This document shows positions 22,501 to 33,765 of a DNA stretch of 64,000 bases, one piece after another. The translations under genes were made by a program, and so were the position numbers. The notes under the pieces were generated by a model, which was not told the origin of the DNA, ran no database searches, and saw nothing but the letters and a program-made list of their open reading frames with translations. Source of the DNA: Burhinus oedicnemus (taxonomy: Eukaryota; Chordata; Aves; Charadriiformes; Burhinidae); assembly GCA_008921705.1 (NCBI GenBank), contig VFFE01007188.1, forward strand, positions 1,041,443 to 1,105,442, given 5' to 3'. Positions within the stretch are counted from its first letter, which is position 1; every line of letters begins with the position of its first letter.

Positions 22501-24267
22501 CTACCACAAAGACAGTCAAACTAGATAAGCACACCCTTCCCACATGGTTTTTAAACCCTAAAATTAATTTGATCTGTTCTTTGAAATCTTTCCAACTTTA
22601 ATTTTATTTTCTTTTTAGGAATATTGATCAAAGCATTTTATTAATAGTTCCACCAGCAATATCTTCCAAGATTATATCATCTTCATACTCTTATCTAAAA
22701 CTCCATTTTAAATATTTCCAAATTAATTTTTTTTTTGTTACACACAAATATTATCAATGATTTTGATGGAGTCACTGTAGAGGACAATTGTGTGTTCCAC
22801 TCATCTCAAGACCTCTAGTGATACAAGATGAACTTAATACACCAGGAAATATTTATAACCAAAGGAAGTCACACCAACAAGTAAGTGATGCCCTAAAGAC
22901 AGTTTATGGAGCATATCCATACGGATCAAATAGTTAAAGAAAATCAACAAGCTTTTGACAGAAAAAGACGGTTTTTTCATCCTTATTTTCTCTCCAGAAT
23001 GCTTACAGTTGGGAATTTTCAATTTAATCTTTTGCTTCTTTAACATTTTTCATAATGACAAATATAATAATTATTATGCTTTACCTTGTATCATCTTGAA
23101 GCAAAATATTTCTGATAGCTAAGCTGAATGAAAACATTTTGGTTTATATTAACTAAACATTAATATGAGTTTCTTTGGGTTGATACTGTGACTGAAAGAA
23201 ATTATCACCCAGGGTACATAAGACTCCATTGTCTTTCTCAGGAAGGACTCCTTACCCAGGCATGACATATAAAGCACTGTGTGTTGCATTCTGCTTGAAT
23301 TTTTAGGGCTTATTTTGAAAAACAAGTAATTGTCATGCATAATGGGAAGCATAGTCAGTTCTTTGACCTTAAACTCAATGAATGCAGTAGTTAAAGTACA
23401 ACACTCATGGAGTACTAGAACAACTAAAGTGAACAGGAGAAGCTAAACAAATTAATTCAGACTTGTTTTGATGAATCAAATGAATTATCTTGATATTCTA
23501 TGAAAATGTAGGATTTTTTATTGTCATTCTGACAACCTTGAGTGTTCATGAATGGGTATTTTTTTCTTTCGTATCCATTCTTCATGCTTCATTTATCTGT
23601 AATAACTTTACAAGATGTTCTTTTCCTTTCTTTCCTATTTCCAGACAACATTTTTGACCAGTTTGTGGCTGAGGTGGGTTGGAAAAGGTATTAAGGATGC
23701 AGTTTCAGATTGACACTGTGGAATATCAGAACAGATCTATCAACATTTCAGAGAAAAATTTTCTATACAGACTTAGACAGAAAGTAGTAACATCTTTTGG
23801 TTTTAAGTTTCTCTATGAAATCCAAGTGAATATGCCATTAATATTTTTTTCTTTATGATGAGCAATAGGGTATGCCTTTTTTTCATCTCTGTACATCCTG
23901 GAAAGCTGTTTGCTAACACTTTTACATCCATACTAAAATGGCCTTTAAAAATTAAGGATTCAAAGATAGTTATTAAGGAAAACAATGCAAAATGCCTACC
24001 TATGAAAAATATGACATTTTATAAGAAACTGGGAAAAACCTGATATTACACTTTGGCTTTTGTGTGGCAAATTATTTTAGTATGCTAAACTAGCTTGGGA
24101 GTGTTTCAATTTATAGATGGCAGTTCCTTAATTACGTCTAAGTAGTCTATTAATGAAAAAAAAGGAAAGTTCTTTTAGTCTCATTAAAAAGATCCTTTGT
24201 GAACTTTTTATTCTACTTTAATTACTCTTCAGAATATTTGAGATTTCAAAGGGAACTTATCACTATA
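19509..24267. other. long unique AT-rich stretch
   Basis: No gene, LTR or LINE was recognised. Open frames are at most about 116 codons (21714-22064 on the plus strand), with no motif and random-looking composition. A near-perfect 20-bp palindrome lies at 20990-21009. Confidence 0.5.
20990..21009. repeat. 20-bp near-perfect palindrome
   Basis: The arms ACAAAGGTT and AACCTTTGT are exact reverse complements separated by TG. Each arm contains an ACAAAG/CTTTGT core like the HMG-box (TCF or SOX family) consensus. No function is shown. Confidence 0.6.
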
Positions 24268-24625
24268 ATTTCTACAAAGGGGAATCATATTTTATCAGTC
24301 TGCTAGAATTCCTAGAACCTCTCAACAAAATACTAGGTAAAGGCAAAACAGGTAACATAATTCGTGTAGACTTCCAAAATGCTTTTGACAAGGTCCCACA
24401 CAAGAAACTGTTACAGAAATGAATAGTCACAGATGAAGGTTACAAAATTATCTCACCTGTCAAAAACTATATTGAGTACTTAAAGCAAAAATAAATATAG
24501 ATGATCATTTTTCAATATATAAAAAAGATTAATAATAAGGTATTTTGAGGTTATATACTAGTTTCATGGGGTTATATATTTTCATTAATGATCTAGAAAT
24601 GAAGTTAATGGTGAGGCAAGAAAAC
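24268..24625 (+). mobile_element. very old CR1-type LINE RT fragment
   Basis: On the plus strand, 'CTACAAAGGGGAATCATATT' corresponds to the 'GFTKGKSC' region of CR1 RTs. At 24363-24413 the translation reads 'RVDFQNAFDKVPHKKLL', equivalent to RT motif A with its catalytic Asp. Near 24578-24600, 'TATTTTCATTAATGATCTAG' corresponds to 'IFINDLE'. Stops and length changes are frequent. The 'FDKVPH' wording is typical of older amniote CR1s and not of the younger bird subfamilies elsewhere in this window. Confidence 0.7.
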
Positions 24626-26066
24626 GTACAGAAAAAAGTTTTTTTAAATTGATCAATTCTAGACAGATTGAAAAAGTTCAAAATGTCAAGGAGGTATTAC
24701 TGCAAAATATTGTGTTTTGAAGGAAATACTAGAATTGCTAATATATTTTCCAGGGAAATTAGGATATGTAAAAATATATTAACATATTTTATTAGAATTA
24801 ATATATATTTCTATTTAGAGTGTGTCTTTTCTTAGGCTTGATTCACAGAAATAAAGAAGCAATCAATCTAAACAGTAAATCAAAAACTAGTTACAAGTGT
24901 GCCTTTCAAAAAAATAAAATAATTTTTAAATTGCTATGAGATATATTTCAAAGACTTACTCAACTTCAATGATAAGTTCTAGATGATTACTAAAGCTTAA
25001 TTTTAACCAATACTTTGGTTCAGAGCATTAGTATAGATTTCAAGTGAATGTCTTGTTTACTGCCAGTAACTGCTGTTTGGTTCACTGTGTACAACCATTC
25101 CATTGCTTGCAAGCTAGAGTCTTTTGGAAGTAAATGTAATCACAAGTGTCAGTCCAAGTGCATTTCAAACGTCTTTAACAGAGATGTAAGAGTATGAACC
25201 AATGACTGTCCTTCTGGACAGCCTTGAGTCAGTGGCAAGATGAGGACATTCAATACAAATGACCGGATTAAATGTAATGTAGAGTAAAAACATTCAACTG
25301 CAGATTATATCTGTATAGAAGCTTGTAACTAACTATTTCTATGCACTAATATTTTTCTGTTAAGATGAATTCCTTTCCAGCATAAAAAAAATGTAAACAA
25401 TATGAGTTTTAATATTCAGTTGTTTTCACTTTTGTTTCAAAGATGTAAGGCAAATTTTAAGACGTTATATTCAAAACTACATATCAAGAGAGACAAATTT
25501 TAAATTTAATTATTATTTATTTTGTTTAATTATTTATTATTTATTAATTAATTTACTTATTAATTCTGTGGTATGTCATCTTTGCAATACTGACTGCTGT
25601 AACTGATATGACACGTCCTACTTTGCTTGAATTCCATATAAATTGTTTTATTCTGTGTTTCATTAGACAAGAACACTCACATAAAGGATTATTATAGTCA
25701 GCTGGTTCATAGTATATTTTAAAACTTGTTAATCTTCTCCCAAAAGTGTAAAATATCAGATTAGATCAACAATAAATTCAATCTTTCCTGAGGATGTTTG
25801 CATTCTCAGATATGCTGGTGTACAGGCACAATGCAAAAAATTAGTGGTGTTTCCAAGCTTAATGAAACTTTTCATATTTGCTCTCAGTTTGTGGATTTTG
25901 GTATGCTTATTTTCTTTCATATAAATTTTTGCACCATCATCTTGCAGTTTTCTTCACTAATGAAAAAAATGTCAAGATTTTTTCATTCAGTACTCATATA
26001 CTGAAGTACTCAACAGTTCATATTTATTCTGACAGGTTATGAAGTAAAAAGCCCTGTGTAATACTA
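24626..26066. other. unique AT-rich DNA, no gene seen
   Basis: It includes a strongly AT-rich TTATTTATTAATT-like patch at about 25498-25566. No gene or recognisable transposon was found. Confidence 0.5.
25498..25566. repeat. AT-rich low-complexity tract
   Basis: Nearly all A and T, with recurrent TTATT and TTAATTA words. Confidence 0.75.
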
Positions 26067-26095
26067 TGTCGTGGTTTGGGCTGGACTGGCCGCTG
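26067..26095 (-). mobile_element. terminal stub of the 8.8/38.9-kb LTR family
   Basis: The first ~28 bases, 'TGTCGTGGTTTGGGCTGGAC' followed by TGGCCGCTGAG, match the left edge of the LTR at 38947 almost exactly. After that, all similarity stops. Only the very end of an LTR remains. Confidence 0.75.
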
Positions 26096-28124
26096 AGATT
26101 GTAAACCTGAAGAAAAAAAATTAAACGGTGAAATCTTTAAAATGCTTCTTCATGTTGGACAGATCTTATCCCTGTCAATTTTTTGGGACGTTTCATAATA
26201 GCAAGAGCAATTATTTTAAGACTGAGAATGCTTTTAATTAACAGAAAACAAAATCACTTAAAAGGAGATGTATTCCCTCACAGCTTTTGAACCTTTTCCT
26301 TAACAGTCAAACGTTTTCAGCAGTTGGGTTCCCACATTTGTGTGTATTGTTCTGGGCCTAAGGATTTGGCTACTCTAGTTCTGATGGTAATAGTACATAC
26401 TGATATTTGGGAAGAAGAATACTGAGAAGAAACATTAAATCAACTGGAACATATGAAAGTAAACTTTTACCATCAACAGCCAAATGACAAAAACTGACCT
26501 CCTGACAGACCAAGCCGGACTTGTGTTCAGATTTAAAACCTAACCAAATCAACAGCTGTTTTCACTAATGTATCAGAGTATTTTTTTGAATTACAGTTTA
26601 GAATTAGTTTAGATAAATTCAATTAAATATGTGGTATTTTGTTAAGTTCAGCTCGCCAAAAAGTGTGCTCAAAATTGTCATAAGCATCTGTATTTCTACT
26701 CAGCAAAAAAACAAGAAAAGATTAAGTTAATGTTCCTGTATTGTCAAAATCAAAGAAATGTATTTCTACATAGATTCAGAACAGAACACGGAAGATCAGC
26801 TGTGACTTGTGTCACCGTACAGTAGAAAGGGATAACAAAGTATACTAATTCTGTCCCATAAAAGCTCAAGTGAGAATGCTTATTGTTACCCTATTGTACC
26901 TTACCATATCATTTCATACACACATTTTCCAAGTCTATGTGTAGTTAAAACTTTTGAATATTTAATCTTAAATATTCTTCAAGGAACTCCTTTACCTTTA
27001 TATTAAGCATATATCATCACTTATCCATTATTATTGTAACAAATCAGACTTACAAGGGATTTGTCAAAATGCCTGGCAATAAAACATCTCTAACATACAG
27101 TTGCTGTGTTATATAGCAAATATTATGTTCCTCAATTAACTACAATTTTATCTTAGTAAGATATTATATTTGTCATTCATTACTTACCCTAAATCTTCCT
27201 TGATACCTTACTGAGAAATAGAAAGAAAACTTTATGTAGCCAACTATTTGAAACAGTAGCGTTCAAAATGTTTTTTGTATAAAAAAGATAGAGGGACTGT
27301 TCCGTAACACATAACCAGATCCAAACTATATTAAGGTTTTGATTGCAGGAAGAAAGAGGAATGTTCTGAGAAGAGGCACAGATTTTAATGACAAACAAAG
27401 CTTCTTTCTTCCAGGGTAGAGAAAAAGCAGTTTTTTCAAACTCACTTTGAAATGTTCACCCCTCAGAGAACTAATGTATTTATAAGAGAATCCCAAAGAA
27501 AAAGTCCCTTTTATCCCAGTTTCAGAAGTATTTTAAACATGACTTGAAACACACCAAGAGCAAGATATTTCATCGAGAGTAAAAGTTGTTCTTCCCTGGA
27601 TCCAAATGACAGGTTCATACAAGGTCAATATACTGAAAGAATTCACTTATCGCACGATACCACTTACTGTATTAAGCCTTTTTGCACAACTATAAAGCAG
27701 TTAATTATTCTTCCATGGGAATAAAAGGAAAGAATTGGAAGAATACCTGAATTTTTATGCAACATACAGAGAGGGATGCATCCTCAAACATTTGAGCTCT
27801 GTCAGCAAAAGATGATTCTTCTACAGACAGAAAATTCCAAGCAGGTGACAGAGAACGCTGCCAGTTCTAGTTGTTCATCACCACAGAGGAAAAAAAAAAT
27901 CATCATAAAGAGGACAAGCCCTATAAATTTAATTCAGAACCAGGGTGAGCCAGAAACTACAAGTTTTCTTTTTTATTGTTCTAACTGTGCTAACCAATTA
28001 TAATTATTCAGAAAAAATTGTACATGAACAATTTCTATGAGTTGTAGCTTCTCTGAACTAAAGCAGAAAAGGAAAATTTGTTTGCATCAGCACACTTCTG
28101 CCAAATTTAACAGTTTCTGGTGCA
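26096..28124. other. unique AT-rich DNA, no gene seen
   Basis: Short frames only, up to about 75 codons. No repeat family or gene was recognised. Confidence 0.5.
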
Positions 28125-30975
28125 AATCCAGCCACTCCAGCCAGTAAGTCAGCTTCATTGGACACCCAGTTTAAGTGCCTTTATGCAAATGCATGTAGCA
28201 TGGAGAATAAACAAGAGGAGTTAGAGACATGTGAACACCTGCAGAGCTATGATCTTATTGGCATCACAGAGACGTGGTGAAACGGCTCCTATGACTGGAA
28301 TGTTGGAATAGAAGGATACAGGCTCTTCAGGAAAGACAGACAGGGGAGACGAGGAGGGGTGTCACCCTGTATGCCAATGACCAGCTGGAGTGCATGGAGC
28401 TCCACCTGGGGATGGATGAGGAGCCAGCTGAAATCTTATAGATCAGGATTAAAGGGAGAGCAGAGACAGATAGCATTACAGTGAGGGTCTGCTACAGGCT
28501 ACTGGACGAGGAAGACTGAGCAGATGAGGCCCTCTATAGACAGATAGCGGTAGCTTCACATTCACAAGCCCTGGTCCTCGTGGGGGGCTTCAACCACAAT
28601 GATATTTGTTGGAGGGACAGCACAGCAGGACATAAGCAATCCAGAGGGTTCCTGGAATGTGTTGATGATAACTTCCTTCTCCAAGTGATCGAGGAACCAA
28701 TGATGAGAGGTGCTATGCTGGACCTTGTTCTCACCAACAAGGAGGGGCTGGTGGGGAATGTGAAGCTCAAGGGCAGCCTTGACTGCAGTGACCATGAGAT
28801 GATGGAGTTTGAGATCCTCAGGGCCACAAGGAAGGTACACAGCAAGCTCACTACCCTGGAGAGCAGGCTTTGTCCTCTTCAGGGATCTGCTTGGTAAAGT
28901 ACCATGGAATAAAACACTAGAGGAAAGAGGGGTCCAAGAAAGCTGCTTAATATTCAAGGATCAACTCTACCAAGCTCAGGAGTGATGCATCCCAACAAAG
29001 AGGAAGTCAGGCAAAAACACCGGGAGGCCTGCATGGATAAACAAGGAGCTCCCGGACAATCTCAGACAGAAAAAGGAAGCCTGCAGAAGGTGGAAGCAAG
29101 GACAGGTAGCCTGGGAGGAATACAGAGAAATTCTCCAAGCAGCAGGGATCAGGTTAGGCAAGCTAAGTCCCAAATAGAATTAAATGTGGCTAAGGATGTC
29201 AAGAGCAACAAGAAAAGCTTCTACAGGTATATCAGTGATAAAAGGAAGACTACGGAAAAAGTAAACTCTCTCTAGAAGGAAATGGGAGACCTGGACACCC
29301 AGGACAAGGACAAGGCTGAGGTGCTCAACGACTTTTTTTCCTTGGTCTTCACTGGTAAGTGCTCTAGCCACATGGCCCAAGATGCAGAAGGCAAAGGCAG
29401 GGACTGGAAGAATGAAGAACTGCCCACTGTAGGAGAAGATCAGGTTCAAGACCAGCTGAGGAACCTGAAGGTGCACAAATCTATGGGACCTAATGAGATT
29501 CATCCATGGGTCTTGAGGGAACTGGCAGATGAAGTTGTGAAGCCACTATCCATCATATTTGAGAAGTTGTGGCAGTCTGGTAAAGTTCCTGCTGACTGGA
29601 AAAGGGGAAACATAACCCTCATTTTTAAAAAGGGAAGAAAAGAATACCTGGGGAACTACAGGCCAGTCAGTCTCACCTCTGTACACGGCAAGATCATGGA
29701 GCACTCCTGGAAACTCTGCTAAGGCACATGGAAAATAAGCAGGTGACTGGTGACAGCCAACAAGGCTTCACTAAGGGCAAATTGTGCCTGACAAATTTGC
29801 TGGCCTTTTCCAGTGAGGTTACAGCATTGGCAGATAAGGGGACAGCAACAGATGCCATCTACCTGGACTTGTGCAAAGTATTTGACACTCTTCCACACAA
29901 CACCCTTGTCCCTAAATTGGACAGACATGAATTTGACAGATGAACCACTTGGTGGATAAGGAATTGGCTGGATGGCCACACTCAAAGAGTTGTAGTCAAT
30001 GGCTCAATGTCCAAGTGGAGACCAGTAACAAGTGGCGTTCCTCAGGGGTTAGTATTGGGATTGGTGCTGTTTAACATCTTGTCATCGACATGGACAGTAG
30101 GCTTGAGTGCACCCTCAGCAAGTTTGCCGACAACACTAAGCTGTGTGGTGTGGTCAACATGCTGGATACCATCCAGAGGGACCTGGACAGGCTTGAGAGG
30201 TGGGCCTCATGAAGTTCAACAAGGCCAAGTGCAAGGTCCTGCACATCGGTCGGGGCACTGCAAAGCACAAATACAGGCTGGGTGGAGAATGGATTGAGAG
30301 CAGCCTTGAGGACAAGGACTTAGGGGTGTTGGTGAATGAGAAGCTGGACATGAGCTGGCAATGTGCGCTTGCAGCCCAGAAGGCCAACTGTATCGTGGGC
30401 TGCATTAAAAGAAGCATGGCGAGCAGGTCAAGGGAGGGGATTCTGCCCCTCTACTCTGCTCTTGTGAGACCTGACCTGGAGTACTGCATCCATCTGTAGG
30501 GGCCCCAACAGAAGGACATGGGCCTGTTGTATTCAGTCCAGAGGAGAGCCACGAGGGTGGCTAGAACACCTCTCCTATGAAGATAGGCTGAGAGAGCTAG
30601 GGTTGTTCAACCTGGAGAAGACTCCAAGGAGACCTTATAGCGACCTTCCAGTACTTAAAGCTGGGCTACAGGAAAGGTGGAGAGGGACTCTTTATCATGG
30701 AGTGCAACGATAGGACAAGGAGTAATGGTTTTAAACTGAAAGAAGGTAGATTTAGACTAAATATTAGGAATAAATTCTTTACTCTGAGGGTGGTGGGGCA
30801 CTGGAACAGGTTGCCCAGGGACCCATCTCTGGAAGTGTTCAAGGCCAGGTTGAATGAGGCTTTGAGTAATCTGGTCTAGTGGGAGGTGTCCTTGCCCATG
30901 GTAGGGGGGTTGGAACTAGATGATCTTTAAGGTACCTTCTAACCCAAACTATTCTATGATTATATGATTCTATGA
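28125..30975 (+). mobile_element. long CR1 LINE, nearly full ORF2 (2.85 kb)
   Basis: This plus-strand CR1 begins close to the start of ORF2 and ends with 'CTATTCTATGATTATATGAT' tail repeats at about 30975. The 3' UTR 'GTCCTTGCCCATGGTAGGGG' places it with the copies at 16986 and 54211. It is the most complete CR1 in the window by domain content. No 5' UTR or ORF1 was recognised upstream. Confidence 0.95.
28170..30879 (+). pseudogene. CR1 ORF2 (endonuclease + reverse transcriptase), multiply broken
   Basis: The domains lie in normal order across shifting frames. The endonuclease start is 'LKCLYANACSMENKQEELE' with 'LIGITETWW' (28170-28279). The later endonuclease part is 'GGFNHNDICWRD', where the expected GDFN motif has lost its Asp, followed by 'CSDHEMMEF' (28580-28860). 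The RT N-terminus is '[20 protein letters not shown]' with '[10 protein letters not shown]' (29282-29722). RT motif A is 'YLDLCKVFDT', then 'GVPQGLVLG'. The catalytic box at 30123-30134 reads FADN, not FADD. The C-terminus runs from '[20 protein letters not shown]' to 'RLPRDPSLEVFKARLNEALS'. Frame changes and stops make the protein unmakeable. Confidence 0.92.
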
Positions 30976-31945
30976 ATTCACTTTCCTACTAAAATGAGTT
31001 AAGAATGATTTTCTTTGTTATTGATTTTAGATTCTATGGCTTAGTGCTATGTGCTTTTCTTGCTTGATGCAACAGATCAGCAGTAAATGTGTATGCATGT
31101 ATAGAAACTTGTATCTCTTTTGAGCTATTACTGTGGTTAGGGTAGTATAGTATTTTGCGTTTTGAATATGCTATTTTCTTTGGCGTGGTATTTAGAGATA
31201 GTTATTTAAAAATGCTAAACTCTATAACAGGCATCTTTTTTTTCCTAGAATAGTTAATTCTTGTAAAATATCTATTTCCCATACATGTGTTTGTGACCTA
31301 TTTGGAGGAAATTTTTACCAGTACAGTTATATGTACAGTTTAAAAAAAAAAAAAACAACCCACAACACTACCCTCCCTCTAGAATGTCCTAGAATGACCT
31401 AGAATGTCAGTGACCATGCAGTCAAGAAACAAAAGTGAGAATGCCAGCATACTGTGATGAAGATACCTCCTGTAGGAAAAGTTTAATTTAGAAGTTGCCA
31501 TTTTAAAGGTGCTATAACCAGTAACATTTCCCGAAGGTTTCTTCAGCTGTTACAAGCATGTTTTGATGACATGTTGATTTCATTTCAGCATTTCATAAAT
31601 ACTGTATATGTTAAGCTCTGTGAAAAGGCAACAGGAGATTTTCCGTACTGCCTGTAGTATGGATGACTTCCTGTATTAACCTTAAAAAGCAAAAAGGCAG
31701 AAAGTTTTCATCAAGCACGGAGTGATGACATTCAAACAACTTTGAATAACTCAGGCACTGGATCCTACTCTATGTATCAGAAGTTGGAATGAGACTTAGA
31801 GGCAGGCCAATGTGTCAGATGTGCCTGTGGACTCCCACCATACACAGCAATAGGACGAGCACAATAGAGTCACAGCTATTTTACTATTGGAGGTCTCTGA
31901 CATCCATACATTTAAAGACTGTCACTTTTGTTCTAATTCAGGCCC
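30976..31945. other. unique spacer between two plus-strand CR1s
   Basis: AT-rich, with an A-run at about 31342-31355 and three tandem copies of a 10-bp TAGAATGTCC-like unit at 31380-31409. No gene was seen. Confidence 0.55.
31380..31409. repeat. three tandem 10-bp units
   Basis: TAGAATGTCC, TAGAATGACC and TAGAATGTCA follow each other without a gap. Confidence 0.8.
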
Positions 31946-33683
31946 TTGACTAGAAAACTACTCAGATATAGTTTCTTCAAGTACATTGGAGACAAAAAGA
32001 AAACTAGAGAAAATGTGGGCCTACTGTTGAATGAGATGGGTGCCATGGTGACAGATGATGCAGAGAAGGCGGAATTACTGAATGCCTTTGCTTCAGTCTT
32101 TACTGCTCAGGCCAGCCCTCAGGAGTCCCAGACTTTACAGGTAACAGAGAAAGTCTGGAGGAAGGAGGACTTTCCCTTGGTTGAGGAGGATCAAGTTAGA
32201 GATCAGTTAAGTAAATGGGATATCCACAAGTCCATGGGTCCTGGTGGGATGCACCCGCGAGTGCTGAGGGAGCTCGCAGAAGTCATTGCCGGGCCACTCT
32301 CCATCATCTTTGAAAGGTCCTGGAGAACAGGCGAGGTGCCTGAGGACGGGAGGAAAACCCATGTCACTCCAGTCTTCAAAAAGGGCAAGAAGGAAGAGCC
32401 AGGAATCTACAGGTCAGTCAACCTCACCTTCATCCCTGGGAAGATGATGGAACAGCTCGTTCTGGGCATCATCTCAAAACATCTGGAGGAAAAGAAGGTT
32501 ATCAGAAGTAGCCAACATGGATTCACCGGGGGGGGAAGTCATGTCTGACTAATCCGATAGGCTTCTACGATGGCGTGACTGGATGAATAGATGAGGGGAG
32601 GGCAGTGGATGTTGTCTACCTTGACTTCAGCAAGGCTTTTGACACTGTCTCCCACAGCATCCTCATAGGCAAGCTGAAGAAGTGTGGGTTGGATGAACGG
32701 ACAGTGGGGTGGATTGAAAACTGGCTGGCAGACAGAGCTCAGAGGGTTGTGATTAGTGGCACAGAGTCTAGGTGGAGGTCTGTGACAAGTGGTGTTCCCC
32801 AGGGGTCAGTACTGGGCCCAGTCCTGTTCAACATATTCATCAGTGACCTGGATGAAGGGGTAGAGTGTACCATCAGCAAGTTTGCTGATGACACAAAACT
32901 GGGAGGGGTGGCTGACACACTGGAGAGCTGTGCTGCCATTCGGTGTGACCTGGACAGGCTGGAGAGTTGGGCAGAGAGAAACCTCATGAAGTTCAACAAA
33001 GGCAAGTGTAAGGTCCCGCACTTGGGGAGAATAACCCCATGCACCAGTACAGGTTAGGGGCTGACCTGCTGGAAAACAGCTCTGCAGAGAGGGACGTTGG
33101 AGTCCTGGTGGACAACAGGATGACCATGAGGCAGCAATGTGCCCTTGTGGCCAAGAAGGCCAATGGCATCCTGGGGTGCATCAAGAGGAGTGTGGCCAGC
33201 AGGTCACGGGAGGTTATCCTCCGCCTCTACTCTGCCTTGGTGAGGCTGCACCTGGAGTCCTATGTTCAGTTCTGGGCTCCCCAGTTCAAGAAGGACAGGG
33301 AACTGCTGGAGAGGGTACAGCAGAGGGCTACAAAGATGATTAGGGGACTGGAACATGTTTCTTATGAGGAAAGGCTGAGGGACTTGGGTCTTTTGAGTCT
33401 GCAGAAGAGAAGGCTGAGGGGGGATCTCATCAATGCCTATAAATATTTAAAGGGAGGGTGCCAGGAGGATGGGAGCAGTCTTTTTGCAGTGGTGCCCAGT
33501 GACAGGACAAGGGGTAATGGGCACAAACTTGAACATGGGAACTTCCATCTAGACATGAGGAGGAACTTTTTTACTTTGAGGGTGGCAGAGCACTGGAACA
33601 GGCTGCCCAGAGAGGTGGTGGAGTCTCTGACTCTGGAGGCATTCAAAACCAGCCTGGACACCACCCTGTGCAACCTTCTCTAG
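31946..33683 (+). pseudogene. CR1 ORF2 RT and C-terminus in three overlapping frames
   Basis: Frame 1 (31946-32548, 200 codons) holds the RT N-terminus with 'DIHKSMGPGGMHPRVLRELA' and 'SSQHGFTGG'. It then breaks at a G-run near 32528. Frame 2 (32605-33057, 150 codons) holds motif A '[10 protein letters not shown]', '[20 protein letters not shown]' and an intact FADD box at 32881-32892, then ends in a short shift. Frame 3 (33039-33683, 214 codons) holds the C-terminus from '[20 protein letters not shown]' through '[20 protein letters not shown]' to '[20 protein letters not shown]'. The few frame breaks and the lack of the endonuclease make it inactive as read. Confidence 0.93.
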
Positions 33684-33765
33684 GTGTCCCTGTTCTGGCA
33701 GGGTGGTTGGACTAGGTGATCTCCAGAGGTCCCTTCCAACCCCAGTGATTCGGTGATTCTGTGAT
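31946..33765 (+). mobile_element. CR1 LINE, least decayed copy (1.8 kb)
   Basis: Plus-strand CR1, 5'-truncated just ahead of the RT domain. It ends in the 3' UTR 'CTCCAGAGGTCCCTTCCAAC' with the tail GTGATTCGGTGATTCTGTGAT. That tail and the coding sequence differ from the ATTCTATGAT-type copies, so it is a third subfamily. Long open frames and few stops suggest it is younger than its neighbours. Confidence 0.95.

Noticed and set aside
28534..28957. 105- and 131-codon minus-strand frames
   Set aside because: They are antisense to the CR1 endonuclease region.
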